The notes below the pieces were generated by a model, which was given only the letters and a program-made list of their open reading frames with translations, did no database searches and was not told the origin of the DNA. Of a DNA stretch of 53,359 bases, positions 24,652-32,791 are shown piece by piece. A program made the position numbers and the translations under genes. Location of the stretch: contig NZ_KQ758472.1 of the NCBI RefSeq assembly GCF_001456955.1, positions 277,994 through 331,352 of the forward strand, read 5' to 3'. How positions within the stretch are numbered: the stretch's first letter is position 1; the number at the start of each line of letters is the position of its first letter. The DNA comes from Microbacterium enclense (GTDB lineage: Bacteria; Actinomycetota; Actinomycetes; Actinomycetales; Microbacteriaceae).

Positions 24652-26178
24652 TCAGAACAACCCCTTCGGCGCCGGCGCCAGCGCCAGCACGCCGGGCTTC
24701 GCGACGATCGTGAGCTGCATGACCTCGGCGGGCGTCAGCTCCGGCAGGCGCTGCACGAGCTCGAGGAAGCGCTCGATCTCGTCGGGCAGCAGCACGGGCT
24801 CGGCGAGCGTGCGGAACTTGCGGATGTAGTCCTCGCGCGCGAACGGCCGGGCGCCGAGCGGGTGGGCGTCGGCGACGGCGATCTCGTCCTCCACGGTCGA
24901 GCCGTCGGTCAGCGTGATCACCACGCGGCCGCCGAACGCCTTCTCGTTCGGGTCTTCGGAGTGATAGCGGCGCGTCCACTCGGCATCCTCCGCCGTGGTG
25001 ACCTTGCGCCACAACTCGACGGTGTCGGGGCGGCCCGCGCGCTCGGGGGCGTAGGAGTCGACGTGGTGCCAGGCGCCGTCCTGCAGCGCGACGGCGAAGA
25101 TGTACGGGATCGAGTGGTCGAGCGTCTCGCGCGAAGCGGTGGGGTCGTACTTCTGGGGGTCGTTCGCGCCCGAGCCGATCACGTAGTGGGTGTGGTGGCT
25201 GGTGTGAAGGACGATGGATGCCACGTTCGCGGGGTCGCGTAGATCGGGGCGCTCCGTGCCGAGCCGGCGGGCCAGGTCGATCCACGCCTGCGCCTGGTAC
25301 TCGGCCGAGTGCTCCTTCGTGTACGAGTCGAGGATGCCGCGCTTGCTCTCGCCGTCGCCGGGGAGCGGCACGTCGTACGAGGCGTCGGGGCCGTCGAGCA
25401 TCCAGGCGATCACGCCGTCCTCGCCCTCGTAGATCGGCGAGGGGCTGGTCTCGCCGCGCATCGCACGATCGACGGCTTCGATCGCCGTCTTGCCGGCGAA
25501 CGCGGGGGCGTGCGCCTTCCAGGTCGAGATCGCGCCCTTGCGCGATTGGCGGGTGGCGGTGGTGGTGTGGAGAGCCTGGCCGATGGCCTGGTAGATCGTC
25601 TCCTGGTCGAGGTCGAGCAGGGTGCCGATGCCGGCGGCGGCGGCCGGGCCGAGGTGGGCGACGTGGTCGATCTTGTGCTTGTGCAGGCTGATCGCGCGCA
25701 CGAGGTCGATCTGGATCTCGTACGCCGTCGCCAGCGCACGCACGAGGGCGGCGCCGTCACGGCCGGTGTGCTGGGCGACCGCGAGCACGGGCGGGATGTT
25801 GTCACCCGGGTGCGAGTAGTCCGCCGCGAGGAAGGTGTCGTGGTAGTCGAGTTCGCGGACGGCCACGCCGTTGGCCCACGCGGCCCACTCGGGGCTCGTG
25901 CGGCGCTCGAGCAGGCAGCCGAAGACCGTGGCGCCGGGTCCGCCGATCGACACGGCGTGGTCGAGGGCCTGCTGACGCGCCGCGCTCACGGGCTGACGCG
26001 TGATCGAGGCGGCGGCGACGGCGGCGTTGTCGATGAGGCGGTTGACGATCATGTCGACCACGTCGTCGTCGACCGCGACCGGGTCGACCGCGACGCGCGC
26101 GAGGGCCCAGGCGAGCTGGCCCTCGCGGGCGAGGTTCTCGTCGCTGCGGTGCACGCGCACGTGGTGGGTGATCGTCAT
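24652..26178 (-). CDS. prpD: 2-methylcitrate dehydratase
   Basis: A 508-residue, cofactor-independent dehydratase of the MmgE/PrpD family; it makes 2-methylaconitate from 2-methylcitrate. Visible hallmarks: an N-terminal segment with [21 protein letters not shown], '[21 protein letters not shown]' and [22 protein letters not shown] sequence ([15 protein letters not shown]), and '[17 protein letters not shown]'-like '[20 protein letters not shown]'. The start shares four bases with the gntR stop (ATGA), so the regulator and this enzyme are translationally coupled. Slightly longer than the E. coli protein (483). Second gene of the operon. Confidence 0.95.
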   Translation of the reverse strand: MTITHHVRVHRSDENLAREGQLAWALARVAVDPVAVDDDVVDMIVNRLIDNAAVAAASITRQPVSAARQQALDHAVSIGGPGATVFGCLLERRTSPEWAAWANGVAVRELDYHDTFLAADYSHPGDNIPPVLAVAQHTGRDGAALVRALATAYEIQIDLVRAISLHKHKIDHVAHLGPAAAAGIGTLLDLDQETIYQAIGQALHTTTATRQSRKGAISTWKAHAPAFAGKTAIEAVDRAMRGETSPSPIYEGEDGVIAWMLDGPDASYDVPLPGDGESKRGILDSYTKEHSAEYQAQAWIDLARRLGTERPDLRDPANVASIVLHTSHHTHYVIGSGANDPQKYDPTASRETLDHSIPYIFAVALQDGAWHHVDSYAPERAGRPDTVELWRKVTTAEDAEWTRRYHSEDPNEKAFGGRVVITLTDGSTVEDEIAVADAHPLGARPFAREDYIRKFRTLAEPVLLPDEIERFLELVQRLPELTPAEVMQLTIVAKPGVLALAPAPKGLF

Positions 26179-26804
26179 GAGGGGTCCTCCGTGAGGGCTT
26201 CGAGGATGGTGGTGAGGGCGTTGTGCAGGTGCACGTGGGTGGCGTGGGCGGCGAGTTCGGGGTCGCCGGCGCCGATCGCTCGCGCGATCAATCCATGCTC
26301 CCCGGCCGAGGCCGAGAGGCGAAGGGGGTTGAACCGGGCCATGCGGCGCACGCGAACGAGGTGCGTACGGACGCTGCGCAGGGCCGCGGAGAGATACGGG
26401 TTGTCGACGGCGGCGTCCACGGCCGCGTCGAATCGCCCGATGAGGGCGTAGTAGGTGTCGGCATCGGTCAGGTCGGCCGCGGCGAACTCGTCCGCGAGCT
26501 CGTCGAATGCCCGGCGATCGCCCCGGCGGGCGGCGTTGCGGGCGGCCTGCGTCTCGAGGGCCTGCCGCAGCTCGAAGAGCGCCCGGATGTCGTCGGCGTC
26601 GATCCCCGCCACGACCGTGACTCGCGCAGAGGCCTGCACGACCAGACCGTCGGATGCCAACCGGCGCAGAGCCTCGCGCAGCGGTGTGCGACTGACCCCG
26701 AGGCGCGTCGACTGCTCGACCTCGCCGAGCACGGTGCCGGGCGCGAGGGCACCGGTCTGGATCTCGTCGAGGAGGGTCGCGTACGCGCGCTCACTCGCCC
26801 GCAT
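26175..26804 (-). CDS. GntR family (FCD-domain) regulator of the methylcitrate operon
   Basis: A 209-residue FadR-type regulator. N-terminal winged helix: '[20 protein letters not shown]', [33 protein letters not shown] with the SRTPLREAL recognition helix, residues ~5-65. The C-terminal FCD domain includes '[20 protein letters not shown]' and a ligand/metal-type histidine set near the end ([18 protein letters not shown]). The start is chosen at MRASER, preceded by GGGAGG; an earlier in-frame ATG lies 39 bases upstream. It opens the operon and overlaps prpD by four bases, so autoregulation plus control of prp genes, perhaps by a methylcitrate-type effector, is likely. Confidence 0.9.
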   Translation of the reverse strand: MRASERAYATLLDEIQTGALAPGTVLGEVEQSTRLGVSRTPLREALRRLASDGLVVQASARVTVVAGIDADDIRALFELRQALETQAARNAARRGDRRAFDELADEFAAADLTDADTYYALIGRFDAAVDAAVDNPYLSAALRSVRTHLVRVRRMARFNPLRLSASAGEHGLIARAIGAGDPELAAHATHVHLHNALTTILEALTEDPS

Positions 26805-26831
26805 GCCGCACCTCCCTCGTGTCCGCCCTCC

Positions 26832-26893
26832 CAGTGTATGCACTGAGGGCGCTGCTCGGGGAGTCTGACCGCCGACTTGCGGCCTGGGTATAC
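26832..26893. promoter_or_regulatory. Candidate GntR operators / prp promoter region
   Basis: A near-perfect palindrome CAGTGTATGCACTG (26832-26845; 12 of 14 symmetrical) lies 27 bases before the gntR start. A second related word, GGGTATACACAG, with the palindrome GTATAC (26888-26893), lies 43 bases further upstream. Both share GTATRCAC. FCD-type GntR proteins commonly bind short AT-centred palindromes of this kind. The positions fit an operator near the start of transcription and one upstream. Confidence 0.5.
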
Positions 26894-26925
26894 ACAGCCA
26901 CGACCCCCCGCCCCGGCGCTCACAC

Positions 26926-26992
26926 TCGCGTGAGGGGTCAGTTCCTGTCGCCTCCGCGCGTCCTGGGCGACGAAGTGTGACCTCTCACGCGA
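26926..26992. repeat. Interrupted inverted repeat, GCGTGAG family (copy 2)
   Basis: Outer arms TCGCGTGAGGGGTCA (from 26926) and TGACCTCTCACGCGA (to 26992) pair over 15 bp with one G-U. Six unpaired bases follow on each side (GTTCCT; GAAGTG), then inner arms GTCGCC and GGCGAC. The right arm covers the last codons and stop of the TetR gene (stop at 26985), so the element is part of its 3' end and probably terminates it. Confidence 0.75.
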
Positions 26993-27572
26993 AGCGACCC
27001 CAGGAGTGCAGGGTCGTCGGGATGGATGCCAACGTCGCCAGCGCCGCATCGCGGTCGGCGCGGGCGAGGGTGAGGCCGGCCACCACGAGCGAGGCGCAGA
27101 CCGCGGCGAGCGCGTCCACGGCATCCGGGGTCAGATCGGGACGCCGATCGGCGACGGCCGCGCGGATCGCGGCGCGCATCTCGGCCGCGTACCCCGAGAC
27201 GAGGGCGCGCACCTCGGCGTCGTCGCTCGCCAGCGGCGAGGAGCCCGCGTTCAGCAGCAGGCAGCCGAGCCGGGCGCGGGGGGTGTCGGCGGCGATCGCG
27301 TCGCGCATCTCGGCGACGTACGCCTCGAGCGCGCCGGGGTCTCCCCCGCCCAGCGGGCGCAGGCGCGTGCGCACGACGTCGTCGAGATAGGCGGCGAGCA
27401 CGGCGTCGAAGAGTCCGCGCTTGCTGCCGAAGGCATTGTAGATGCTCGAACGGGTGAGGCCGGTGGCCTCTTCGAGCTCCGCGATGCCCGCCTCGGCGTA
27501 CCCGCGGCGCCAGAACACGTCGCGCGCGGCGTCGACGACGACGGAGCGTTCGAAGCTCGGCGTCCTGCCCAT
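26985..27572 (-). CDS. TetR/AcrR family transcriptional regulator
   Basis: A 195-residue repressor: helix-turn-helix in 'SVVVDAARDVFWRRGYAEAG', 'IAELEEATGLTRSSIYNAFG', SKRGLFDAVLAAYLDD (residues ~10-55). The C-terminal part includes GCLLLNAGSS, common in regulators of oxidoreductase genes. It is divergent from the quinone oxidoreductase at 27816, and a GACCGGTC palindrome sits in that gene's promoter, so this is its likely repressor. The chosen start is MGRTPSFERS; a longer frame runs into repeat DNA. Confidence 0.87.
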   Translation of the reverse strand: MGRTPSFERSVVVDAARDVFWRRGYAEAGIAELEEATGLTRSSIYNAFGSKRGLFDAVLAAYLDDVVRTRLRPLGGGDPGALEAYVAEMRDAIAADTPRARLGCLLLNAGSSPLASDDAEVRALVSGYAAEMRAAIRAAVADRRPDLTPDAVDALAAVCASLVVAGLTLARADRDAALATLASIPTTLHSWGRFA

Positions 27573-27603
27573 GCTGTGCGTTCCTCTCGGTTGTCGTGCG
27601 CGT

Positions 27604-27740
27604 CCCGGACCCTTCGACGAGCTCAGGGGCATCCGACAGGGGGCTGAGCCTGTCGAAGCCACCGAACCCTTCGGAGGCCGCAGGGCTTCCGGCACTGGTG
27701 GCTGCGCCTGTCGAGGCCACCGAACCCCTCGGAGGCCGCA
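27604..27740. repeat. Dispersed CTGAGCCTGTCGAAG repeat, three partial copies
   Basis: The gap 27573-27815 holds a degenerate copy (CTTCGACGAGCTCAGGG) and two ~60-bp units aligned as GGCTGAGCCTGTCGAAGCCA or GGCTGCGCCTGTCGAGGCCA, each followed by CCGAACCC[T/C]TCGGAGGCCGCA. Units can fold as GGCT/AGCC hairpins. Same family as in prpC and at 51784-52032. It separates the TetR gene from its divergent target. Confidence 0.75.
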
Positions 27741-27775
27741 CGCTCCTCCCGGTTGCATTCACCAGCACGGGGTCT

Positions 27776-27795
27776 ATATTAGACCGGTCGTTACA
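27776..27795. promoter_or_regulatory. TetR-type operator before the quinone oxidoreductase
   Basis: The sequence TATTAGACCGGTCGTTACAA holds the perfect palindrome GACCGGTC (27782-27789), 27 bases upstream of the oxidoreductase ATG and just before a strong AGGAGGAA ribosome site. TAGACCGGTC is a familiar half-site pattern for TetR repressors. The adjacent TATATT could serve as the -10 element, so binding would block the promoter. Confidence 0.6.
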
Positions 27796-27815
27796 AAATA
27801 ACCACAGGAGGAACC

Positions 27816-28787
27816 ATGCGCGCGATCATCCACCACGAGTTCGGCGAGCCGGCCGACGTCCTCGGCGTCGAAGAGGTCGAGACCCCGACCCCCGGCCCCG
27901 GCGAGGTGCGCCTGCGCGTCACCCTCTCGCCCATCCACAACCACGACCTGTGGACGATCCGCGGCACCTACGGCTTCAAGCCCGAACTCCCCGCCCGCGC
28001 CGGCACCGAAGCGGTGGGCGTCGTGGATGCCGTCGGCGAGGGCGTCTCGCTCGAGATCGGCCAGCGCGTCGCCACCGGCGGCACGTTCGGCGTCTGGTCG
28101 GAGTACGTCGTGGCCCCCGCCGCCGGCCTCATCCCCGTCTCCGACGCCCTGTCCGACGAGGTCGCCGCACAGCTGGTGGCGATGCCCTTCAGCGCCATCA
28201 GCCTGCTGCACTCGCTCGACCTGAAGGCCGGCGACTGGATCGTGCAGAACACCGCCAACGGTGCCGTGGGGCGCATGGTCGCGCAGATCGCGAAGGCCCG
28301 CGGCATCCATGTCATCGGTCTCGTGCGCCGTCAGAGCGCGGTCGCCGAGCTCGCCGAGCAGGGCATCGACAACGTCGTCTCGACCGACGCCGACGACTGG
28401 CGCGACAAGGCCCTCGCCCTCGCCGACGGGGCGAAGATCGTCGCGGGCGTCGACTCCGTGGGCGGACCTGCGGCCGGCCAGGTGCTCTCGCTGCTCAGCG
28501 AGAACGGCACCCTGGTGATCTTCGGGTCGATGGGCGCGGGCAAGCTCGAGCTCGGTGCCGGCGACCTCATCTTCCGTCAGGCCACCGTGAAGGGCTTCTG
28601 GGGCAGCGTCGTCAGCAAGACGATGGATGCCGACACCCGCGGCGCCCTGTTCGCAGAGCTGTCGCGTTACCTCGCCGACGGCACCGTGACGCTGCCCGTT
28701 GCGGCGACCTTCGGTCTCGACGACATCGTCGAGGCGGTCACCGCGAGCGACTCGCCCCGCGTGGGCAAGGTGCTGCTGCGCCCGTAA
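27816..28787 (+). CDS. Zinc-independent quinone oxidoreductase-like protein (MDR superfamily)
   Basis: A 323-residue NAD(P)H-dependent oxidoreductase of the medium-chain family. N-terminal GroES-like domain: MRAIIHHEFGEPADVLGVEEV, PGPGEVRLRVTLSPIHNHDLW, RAGTEAVGVVDAVGEGV. The Rossmann part has WIVQNTANGAVGRMVAQIAK, where the usual glycine-rich AAxGxVG loop reads NGAVGRM. The zinc-ligand cysteines of alcohol dehydrogenases are absent, so quinones or enals are likelier substrates. It is divergent from a TetR gene with an operator in the promoter, suggesting induction by an electrophile or quinone. Confidence 0.88.
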   Translation: MRAIIHHEFGEPADVLGVEEVETPTPGPGEVRLRVTLSPIHNHDLWTIRGTYGFKPELPARAGTEAVGVVDAVGEGVSLEIGQRVATGGTFGVWSEYVVAPAAGLIPVSDALSDEVAAQLVAMPFSAISLLHSLDLKAGDWIVQNTANGAVGRMVAQIAKARGIHVIGLVRRQSAVAELAEQGIDNVVSTDADDWRDKALALADGAKIVAGVDSVGGPAAGQVLSLLSENGTLVIFGSMGAGKLELGAGDLIFRQATVKGFWGSVVSKTMDADTRGALFAELSRYLADGTVTLPVAATFGLDDIVEAVTASDSPRVGKVLLRP

Positions 28788-28803
28788 GCCGAGCGGGGGT
28801 CGG

Positions 28804-29032
28804 GCACAACGCAGGAAAAGCCACGCCCGCGGCACCGACCGCCCCCGGAAACACGGGGCACCGACTCCGGGGTTTCCTGCGTTGTGCACGCGTCGGGCGC
28901 CGCCCGGCGCCCACCCCGGCACGGCGCAGCCCGACACCCGCGCCCGTGCACAACGCAGGAAAAACCACAGCCGCGGCACCGCCCACCCCGGGAACACGCG
29001 GCACCGCCCCCGGAGTTTCCTGCGTTGTGCAC
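28804..29032. repeat. Duplicated long inverted repeat between convergent genes
   Basis: Two elements of the same design lie ~143 bp apart: 28804-28887 and 28946-29032. Each has outer arms GCACAACGCAGGAAA and TTTCCTGCGTTGTGC (15 bp, perfect), around a GC-rich centre containing GCGGCACCG. The centres differ more than the arms. The whole 300-base gap between the quinone oxidoreductase and the NUDIX gene (28788-29087) consists of these and the ~60-bp spacer; nothing else is present. A tandem bidirectional terminator is one reading. Confidence 0.8.
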
Positions 29033-29087
29033 GCGCCCCGCGGCGCCGCACGGCACCGGCACCGGCACCGCCCAGAGCGGGGGCCGA

Positions 29088-29564
29088 TCAGCCGGGCAGA
29101 GCCTTGAGCGCCGCGGCGAGCGCGTCGATCGCGGGGCGCTGGCCCTTCACCAGCGCCTCGCGGGCGGCGTCCAGGCTCATCCACTCGGCGCGGTCGACCT
29201 CGGGGAACGACGCGCGGGCCCCCGAGCGGGGCGGCCATTCCATCTCGAACTCCCCGAACACGAACCCGGATGCCGTGAACCCGGCGCCGTCGCCCGTGAA
29301 CACCACCACCTTCTTGCCACTGGAGTACGTGAAGGTGCCGAGCTCGGCCCACTCCACCTCGGGCGGTTCGACGCCGAGCTCTTCGCGGAACTCGCGGCGG
29401 GCGGCATCCAGGGCGCCCTCCGTGTCGGGGTCGTACTCGCCCTTGGGGATCGACCACGCCGCCGCGTCCTTCTTGGCCCAGAACGGCCCGCCCATGTGCG
29501 CGATGAACACCTGCGGTTCCGGCGTCAGCCGGTACAGCAGGAGTCCCGCGCTCCACACGACCAT
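29088..29564 (-). CDS. NUDIX hydrolase
   Basis: A 158-residue pyrophosphohydrolase. The NUDIX box is KGEYDPDTEGALDAARREFREELGV (split here: the essential REFREELG follows E-x7 as required); the spacing from the first Gly to Glu is one residue longer than the textbook form, as in the ADP-ribose/dNTP branch with the WSIPKGE lead. The opening 'VVWSAGLLLYRLTPEPQVFI' is typical of this branch. The start shares one base with the stop of the DUF4407 gene, so it is co-translated with it. Substrate not predictable; a house-cleaning role on damaged nucleotides is common. Confidence 0.9.
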   Translation of the reverse strand: MVVWSAGLLLYRLTPEPQVFIAHMGGPFWAKKDAAAWSIPKGEYDPDTEGALDAARREFREELGVEPPEVEWAELGTFTYSSGKKVVVFTGDGAGFTASGFVFGEFEMEWPPRSGARASFPEVDRAEWMSLDAAREALVKGQRPAIDALAAALKALPG

Positions 29565-31303
29565 CAGGCGACGGTCGCGGGAACGCGGTTCGCCTCGTCG
29601 GCGATGATGTCGGCGCGCTTGCGGTAGGTGCGGGCCGTCACCCGGTCGAGGGCGATCTGGCCACGCATCTTCTCGGCCTTCTCGTACAGCGAGGGTCCGC
29701 CGAACCCGGTGAGCACCTTCACGAGCACGGGCAGCAGCTCGATCATGAAGAACAGCGCGGCGATCAGGTAGTGCGCCCATCGCAGCACCGGCTCGCGATC
29801 CGACAGGCGTTCGAGCGCCGTGATCTGGCTCAGCAGGCCCACCGCCCCGGCGTTGCCGTCGGCGACGGATTCGGCCCGCGCGTTGTACGCGGCAAGAGCC
29901 GCCTCGTACTGCGTCCGCGCCGCGGGCAGCTGGTCTTCGGCCTGCTGCTTATTGGCGTCGGCGGTGGATGCCGCGGCCTCGGTGCCCGCGGTGTTGGCAG
30001 CGGCGAGGGTGGACTGCGCCTGCTGCAGCTGCGCCGAGAGCGAGTCGTACGCCGACTGCGCCTGCTGCAACTGCGCCTGTGCGGCGTCGGAGCTCGCGCC
30101 CTCGCCCGCGAGGCCCGTGCAGCCGGGAACCGTGCCGGCACCCTGGCCGGTCAGCTCGCACTGGTAGACCGCGCGCGCCTGATCGATCACGGTCTGCTGC
30201 GCGGCGAGCTGCTGCGTGAGCTGATCCACGGTCTGCTGGGCGGCGGCGGATTCGGCCGACGTCGACGACGTTCCGGTCACGATGCCGGTTGCCGCCTGGT
30301 TCTCGAGCGCTGAGACCTGCGCCGTCGCCGCGTCGAGCGCCTGCTTCTCGGGGCCGTTGGTGACGGCATCCTGGTCGCTCAGCGCCTGCGTGACGTTGGT
30401 GGAGTTGACCTCGCGGGTGATGTCGTTCTGGAAGATCTGCAGCACGAGTGGCTCGGCCACGACGACGCCGATCAGCGCGGCCATGATGACGCGGGGCAGG
30501 GCGAGGCCGAGCAGCCGGAAGAGGTTCTTGGTCGAGCGCATCGTCGAGGTGAGGAAGCGGTCGAGGTTGAAGATGATCAGACCCCACACGAGCGCGAGCG
30601 GGATCGCCAGGAAGATGCTGACGCGCACGCCGGTCAGCAGCGCGAACATCATCGACAGTGCCGAGACGAGCGCCGTTCCCGCCAGCACCAGGAACATCTG
30701 CACGAAGCGCGGCACCTCTTCGGGCACCTCGTCGAGCACGTCATTATCGGCACCGCCGAGCACGGCCATGCGGCGGATCAGCGACAGGCTCGGACGACGC
30801 GGGTCGTGCCGGCGCAGGCGCGCTTCGCGGGGTCCGGATGCCACGGGGGTCGGCGCCAGCTCGGGTCGCGGCGCGTCGGTCTCGGCGCCCGGGGTCTCGT
30901 CGTCGACCCGGTCGAGGCGCAGGGTTTCGTCGTCGACCCGGTCGAGGCGCAGTGTCTCGTCGTCGGCCCGGTCGAGGCGCAGTGTCTCGTCGCGGTCGCG
31001 GTCGAGGCGCGGGGTCTCGTCGTCGGCCCGGTCGGGGCGCGGGGTTTCATCGCCGGCGCGGGGCGCGGCCGGGTCGCGGTCGAGATAGACGGTGTCGTCG
31101 TCGAGGAACGGGTCGCGCGGCTCGTCGTCGGCAGACGGCGCGCCCCACGGCTGAGAGGTGTGGTCGTGCGTCGCGGCGTCGGGTTTCGCCGCGTTCTGCG
31201 CGGCGAGGATGTCGTCGAGATACTGCTCGCGTTCCTCGTCCGTCGTGAACTCGATGCGGCCGTCGGAGCCGAAACGGCCGGGCCGGTGAGCGGAAAAGGA
31301 CAT
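29564..31303 (-). CDS. DUF4407 domain-containing membrane protein with ten-residue N-terminal repeats
   Basis: A 579-residue protein. Residues ~80-140 hold about six tandem ten-residue repeats of the form DETLRLDR[A/V]D, strongly charged. Membrane helices come at ~190-235 (VQMFLVLAGTALVSALSMMF; VSIFLAIPLALVWGLIIFNLDRF) and ~265 (PRVIMAALIGVVVAEPLVL). The FNLDRFLTSTMR stretch is typical of DUF4407. A long Gln/Ala-rich predicted coiled coil follows (about 300-490), with two cysteines (YQCELTGQ, VPGCTGL), then a last helix pair (WAHYLIAALFFMIELLPVLVKVL). The coiled coil is probably outside the membrane. Function unknown; DUF4407 proteins are suspected to act at the envelope. Confidence 0.88.
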   Translation of the reverse strand: MSFSAHRPGRFGSDGRIEFTTDEEREQYLDDILAAQNAAKPDAATHDHTSQPWGAPSADDEPRDPFLDDDTVYLDRDPAAPRAGDETPRPDRADDETPRLDRDRDETLRLDRADDETLRLDRVDDETLRLDRVDDETPGAETDAPRPELAPTPVASGPREARLRRHDPRRPSLSLIRRMAVLGGADNDVLDEVPEEVPRFVQMFLVLAGTALVSALSMMFALLTGVRVSIFLAIPLALVWGLIIFNLDRFLTSTMRSTKNLFRLLGLALPRVIMAALIGVVVAEPLVLQIFQNDITREVNSTNVTQALSDQDAVTNGPEKQALDAATAQVSALENQAATGIVTGTSSTSAESAAAQQTVDQLTQQLAAQQTVIDQARAVYQCELTGQGAGTVPGCTGLAGEGASSDAAQAQLQQAQSAYDSLSAQLQQAQSTLAAANTAGTEAAASTADANKQQAEDQLPAARTQYEAALAAYNARAESVADGNAGAVGLLSQITALERLSDREPVLRWAHYLIAALFFMIELLPVLVKVLTGFGGPSLYEKAEKMRGQIALDRVTARTYRKRADIIADEANRVPATVA

Positions 31304-31413
31304 TCGCACAGGGTACGACGCGCTCCCTGCCCGCTCCTGAGCGGTACCTGAGGCGCGGCCGAGCGGCCGCGGGCAACCCCGCCGAGTCAGCTCCGCGGCC
31401 CGTGGACATTCGT

Positions 31414-31567
31414 CGAGGACGAAGCCGTTCATCGAGGACACACCCGTTCGGCGAGGACACACCCGTTCGGCGAGGACGCACGCGTTCGGCGAGGACGTAC
31501 CCGTTCGGCGAGGACGCGCGCAAGAGGACGCAATCGCATGCGGTCTCCGCGAACGGGTGCGTCCTCG
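31414..31567. repeat. 19-bp tandem repeat (five units) plus an inverted arm
   Basis: Five head-to-tail 19-bp units (31414-31508), such as CGAGGACACACCCGTTCGG, are followed after ~40 bp by the inverted form GCGAACGGGTGCGTCCTCG (31549-31567). The segment 31531-31561, read on the minus strand, matches 20060-20090 at 29 of 31 bases. This looks like the same inverted-repeat element as at 20054-20131 with one arm amplified in tandem. It lies within 31304-31757, upstream of the DUF4407 gene. Confidence 0.8.
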
Positions 31568-31635
31568 CCATCCCCGACACGGACGCGGTCGCGGCGACCT
31601 GACGCGCTCTCGGCAATCCGACGCGGTCTGGCCGC

Positions 31636-31690
31636 GCGCGACATCGACCGTCGCGCCGCGCGGCGCGACATCGACCGTCGCGCCGCGCCG
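31636..31690. repeat. 27-bp direct repeat, two units
   Basis: The word GCGACATCGACCGTCGCGCC occurs twice, 27 bp apart. Each contains the near-palindrome CGACATCGACCGTCG. Together with the 19-bp array it accounts for most of the 454-base gap 31304-31757; I see no gene there. The gap must also hold the promoter for the leftward DUF4407-NUDIX pair. Confidence 0.6.
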
Positions 31691-31757
31691 ATCGTGCCCT
31701 GCTGGACATGCCACAGCGGACCCGGCGCGAACGCCGGGCTCGCCATGACGAACCGCG

Positions 31758-32771
31758 TCAGACGAGTCGCTGCTTGGGCGAGACCTCGTAGGTGTTCTCG
31801 GGGTCGGAGAACACCTCGTCACCGAGGGCCTCGTCGATGGCGGCGAGGGTGTCGGCATCCAGGGTCACGCCCGACGCCTTCACGGTGTCGGCAAGCTGCT
31901 CGGGACGCGAGGCGCCGACGAGCGCGGCGGCGATGTTGGGGTTCTGCAGCACCCACGCGATCGCGAGCTGCGGCATGCCGAGACCCGCCTCGTCGGCGAT
32001 GGGCTTGAGGCGCCGCACGGCCTCGAGCGTCTCGTCGCGCAGGAACCGCTTGATGAAGGTGGCGCCGCTCTTCTCGTCGGTCGCGCGCGAGCCCTCGGGC
32101 ACCGGCTGCCCGGGAAGGTACTTGCCGCTGAGCACGCCCTGCGCCATCGGCGACCAGACGATCTGCGAGATGCCGAGCTCTTCACTGGTCGGCACGACCT
32201 TGCCCTCGATCACGCGCCACAGCATGGAGTACTGCGGCTGGTTCGAGATGAGCTGGATGCCGAGCTGCTTCGCCAGCGCGTGGCCCTCGCGCAACTGCTC
32301 GGCGGTCCACTCCGAGACACCGATGTAGAGGGCCTTGCCCTGTCGCACGACGTCGGCGAAGGCCTGGAATGTCTCTTCGAGCGGCGTCTCGTAGTCGAAG
32401 CGGTGCGCCTGGTAGAGGTCGACGTAGTCGGTGCCCAGACGCTTCAGCGACCCGTTGATGGAGTCCATGATGTGCTTGCGGCTCAGACCGGTGTCGTTGG
32501 GGCCCATCGGCCCGGTGGGGAAGTAGACCTTCGTGAAGATCTCGAGCGACTCGCGGCGCTGACCCTCGAGGGCCTTGCCGAGCACCGTCTCGGCCGCCGT
32601 GTTGGCGTAGGTGTCGGCCGTGTCGAACGTGGTGATGCCCGCGTCGAGCGCCGCATGCACCGTCTTGATCGCGGCGTCGTCACCGACCTGCGAGCCGTGC
32701 GTCACCCAGTTGCCGAGCGTGATCTCCGAGATCTTGAATCCACTGTTTCCGAGGTAGCGATAACCGACCAT
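31758..32771 (-). CDS. Aldo/keto reductase (voltage-gated K+ channel beta-subunit-like)
   Basis: A 337-residue NADPH-dependent reductase of the (beta/alpha)8 type. Signatures: GNWVTHGSQVGDDAAIKTVHAALDAGITTFDTADTYAN (Asp and Tyr of the catalytic tetrad in FDTADTYA), then 'RLGTDYVDLYQAHRFDYETP' with the His, and GVSEWTAEQL. The C-terminal NPNIAAALVGASRPEQLADTVKASG forms the coenzyme clamp. MVGYRYLGNSGFKISEITLG and the RFDYETPLEET segment place it near the YghZ/KvBeta-like AKRs. No obvious operon partner: it is preceded by the triple repeat at 32792-33094. Substrate is probably a reactive aldehyde. Confidence 0.92.
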   Translation of the reverse strand: MVGYRYLGNSGFKISEITLGNWVTHGSQVGDDAAIKTVHAALDAGITTFDTADTYANTAAETVLGKALEGQRRESLEIFTKVYFPTGPMGPNDTGLSRKHIMDSINGSLKRLGTDYVDLYQAHRFDYETPLEETFQAFADVVRQGKALYIGVSEWTAEQLREGHALAKQLGIQLISNQPQYSMLWRVIEGKVVPTSEELGISQIVWSPMAQGVLSGKYLPGQPVPEGSRATDEKSGATFIKRFLRDETLEAVRRLKPIADEAGLGMPQLAIAWVLQNPNIAAALVGASRPEQLADTVKASGVTLDADTLAAIDEALGDEVFSDPENTYEVSPKQRLV

Positions 32772-32791
32772 CCCTCCACGCTAACCCTCCC

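Noticed and set aside
28804..29032. Ends of an insertion sequence
   Set aside because: The arms are perfect inverted repeats but enclose no transposase and no target-site duplication was seen.
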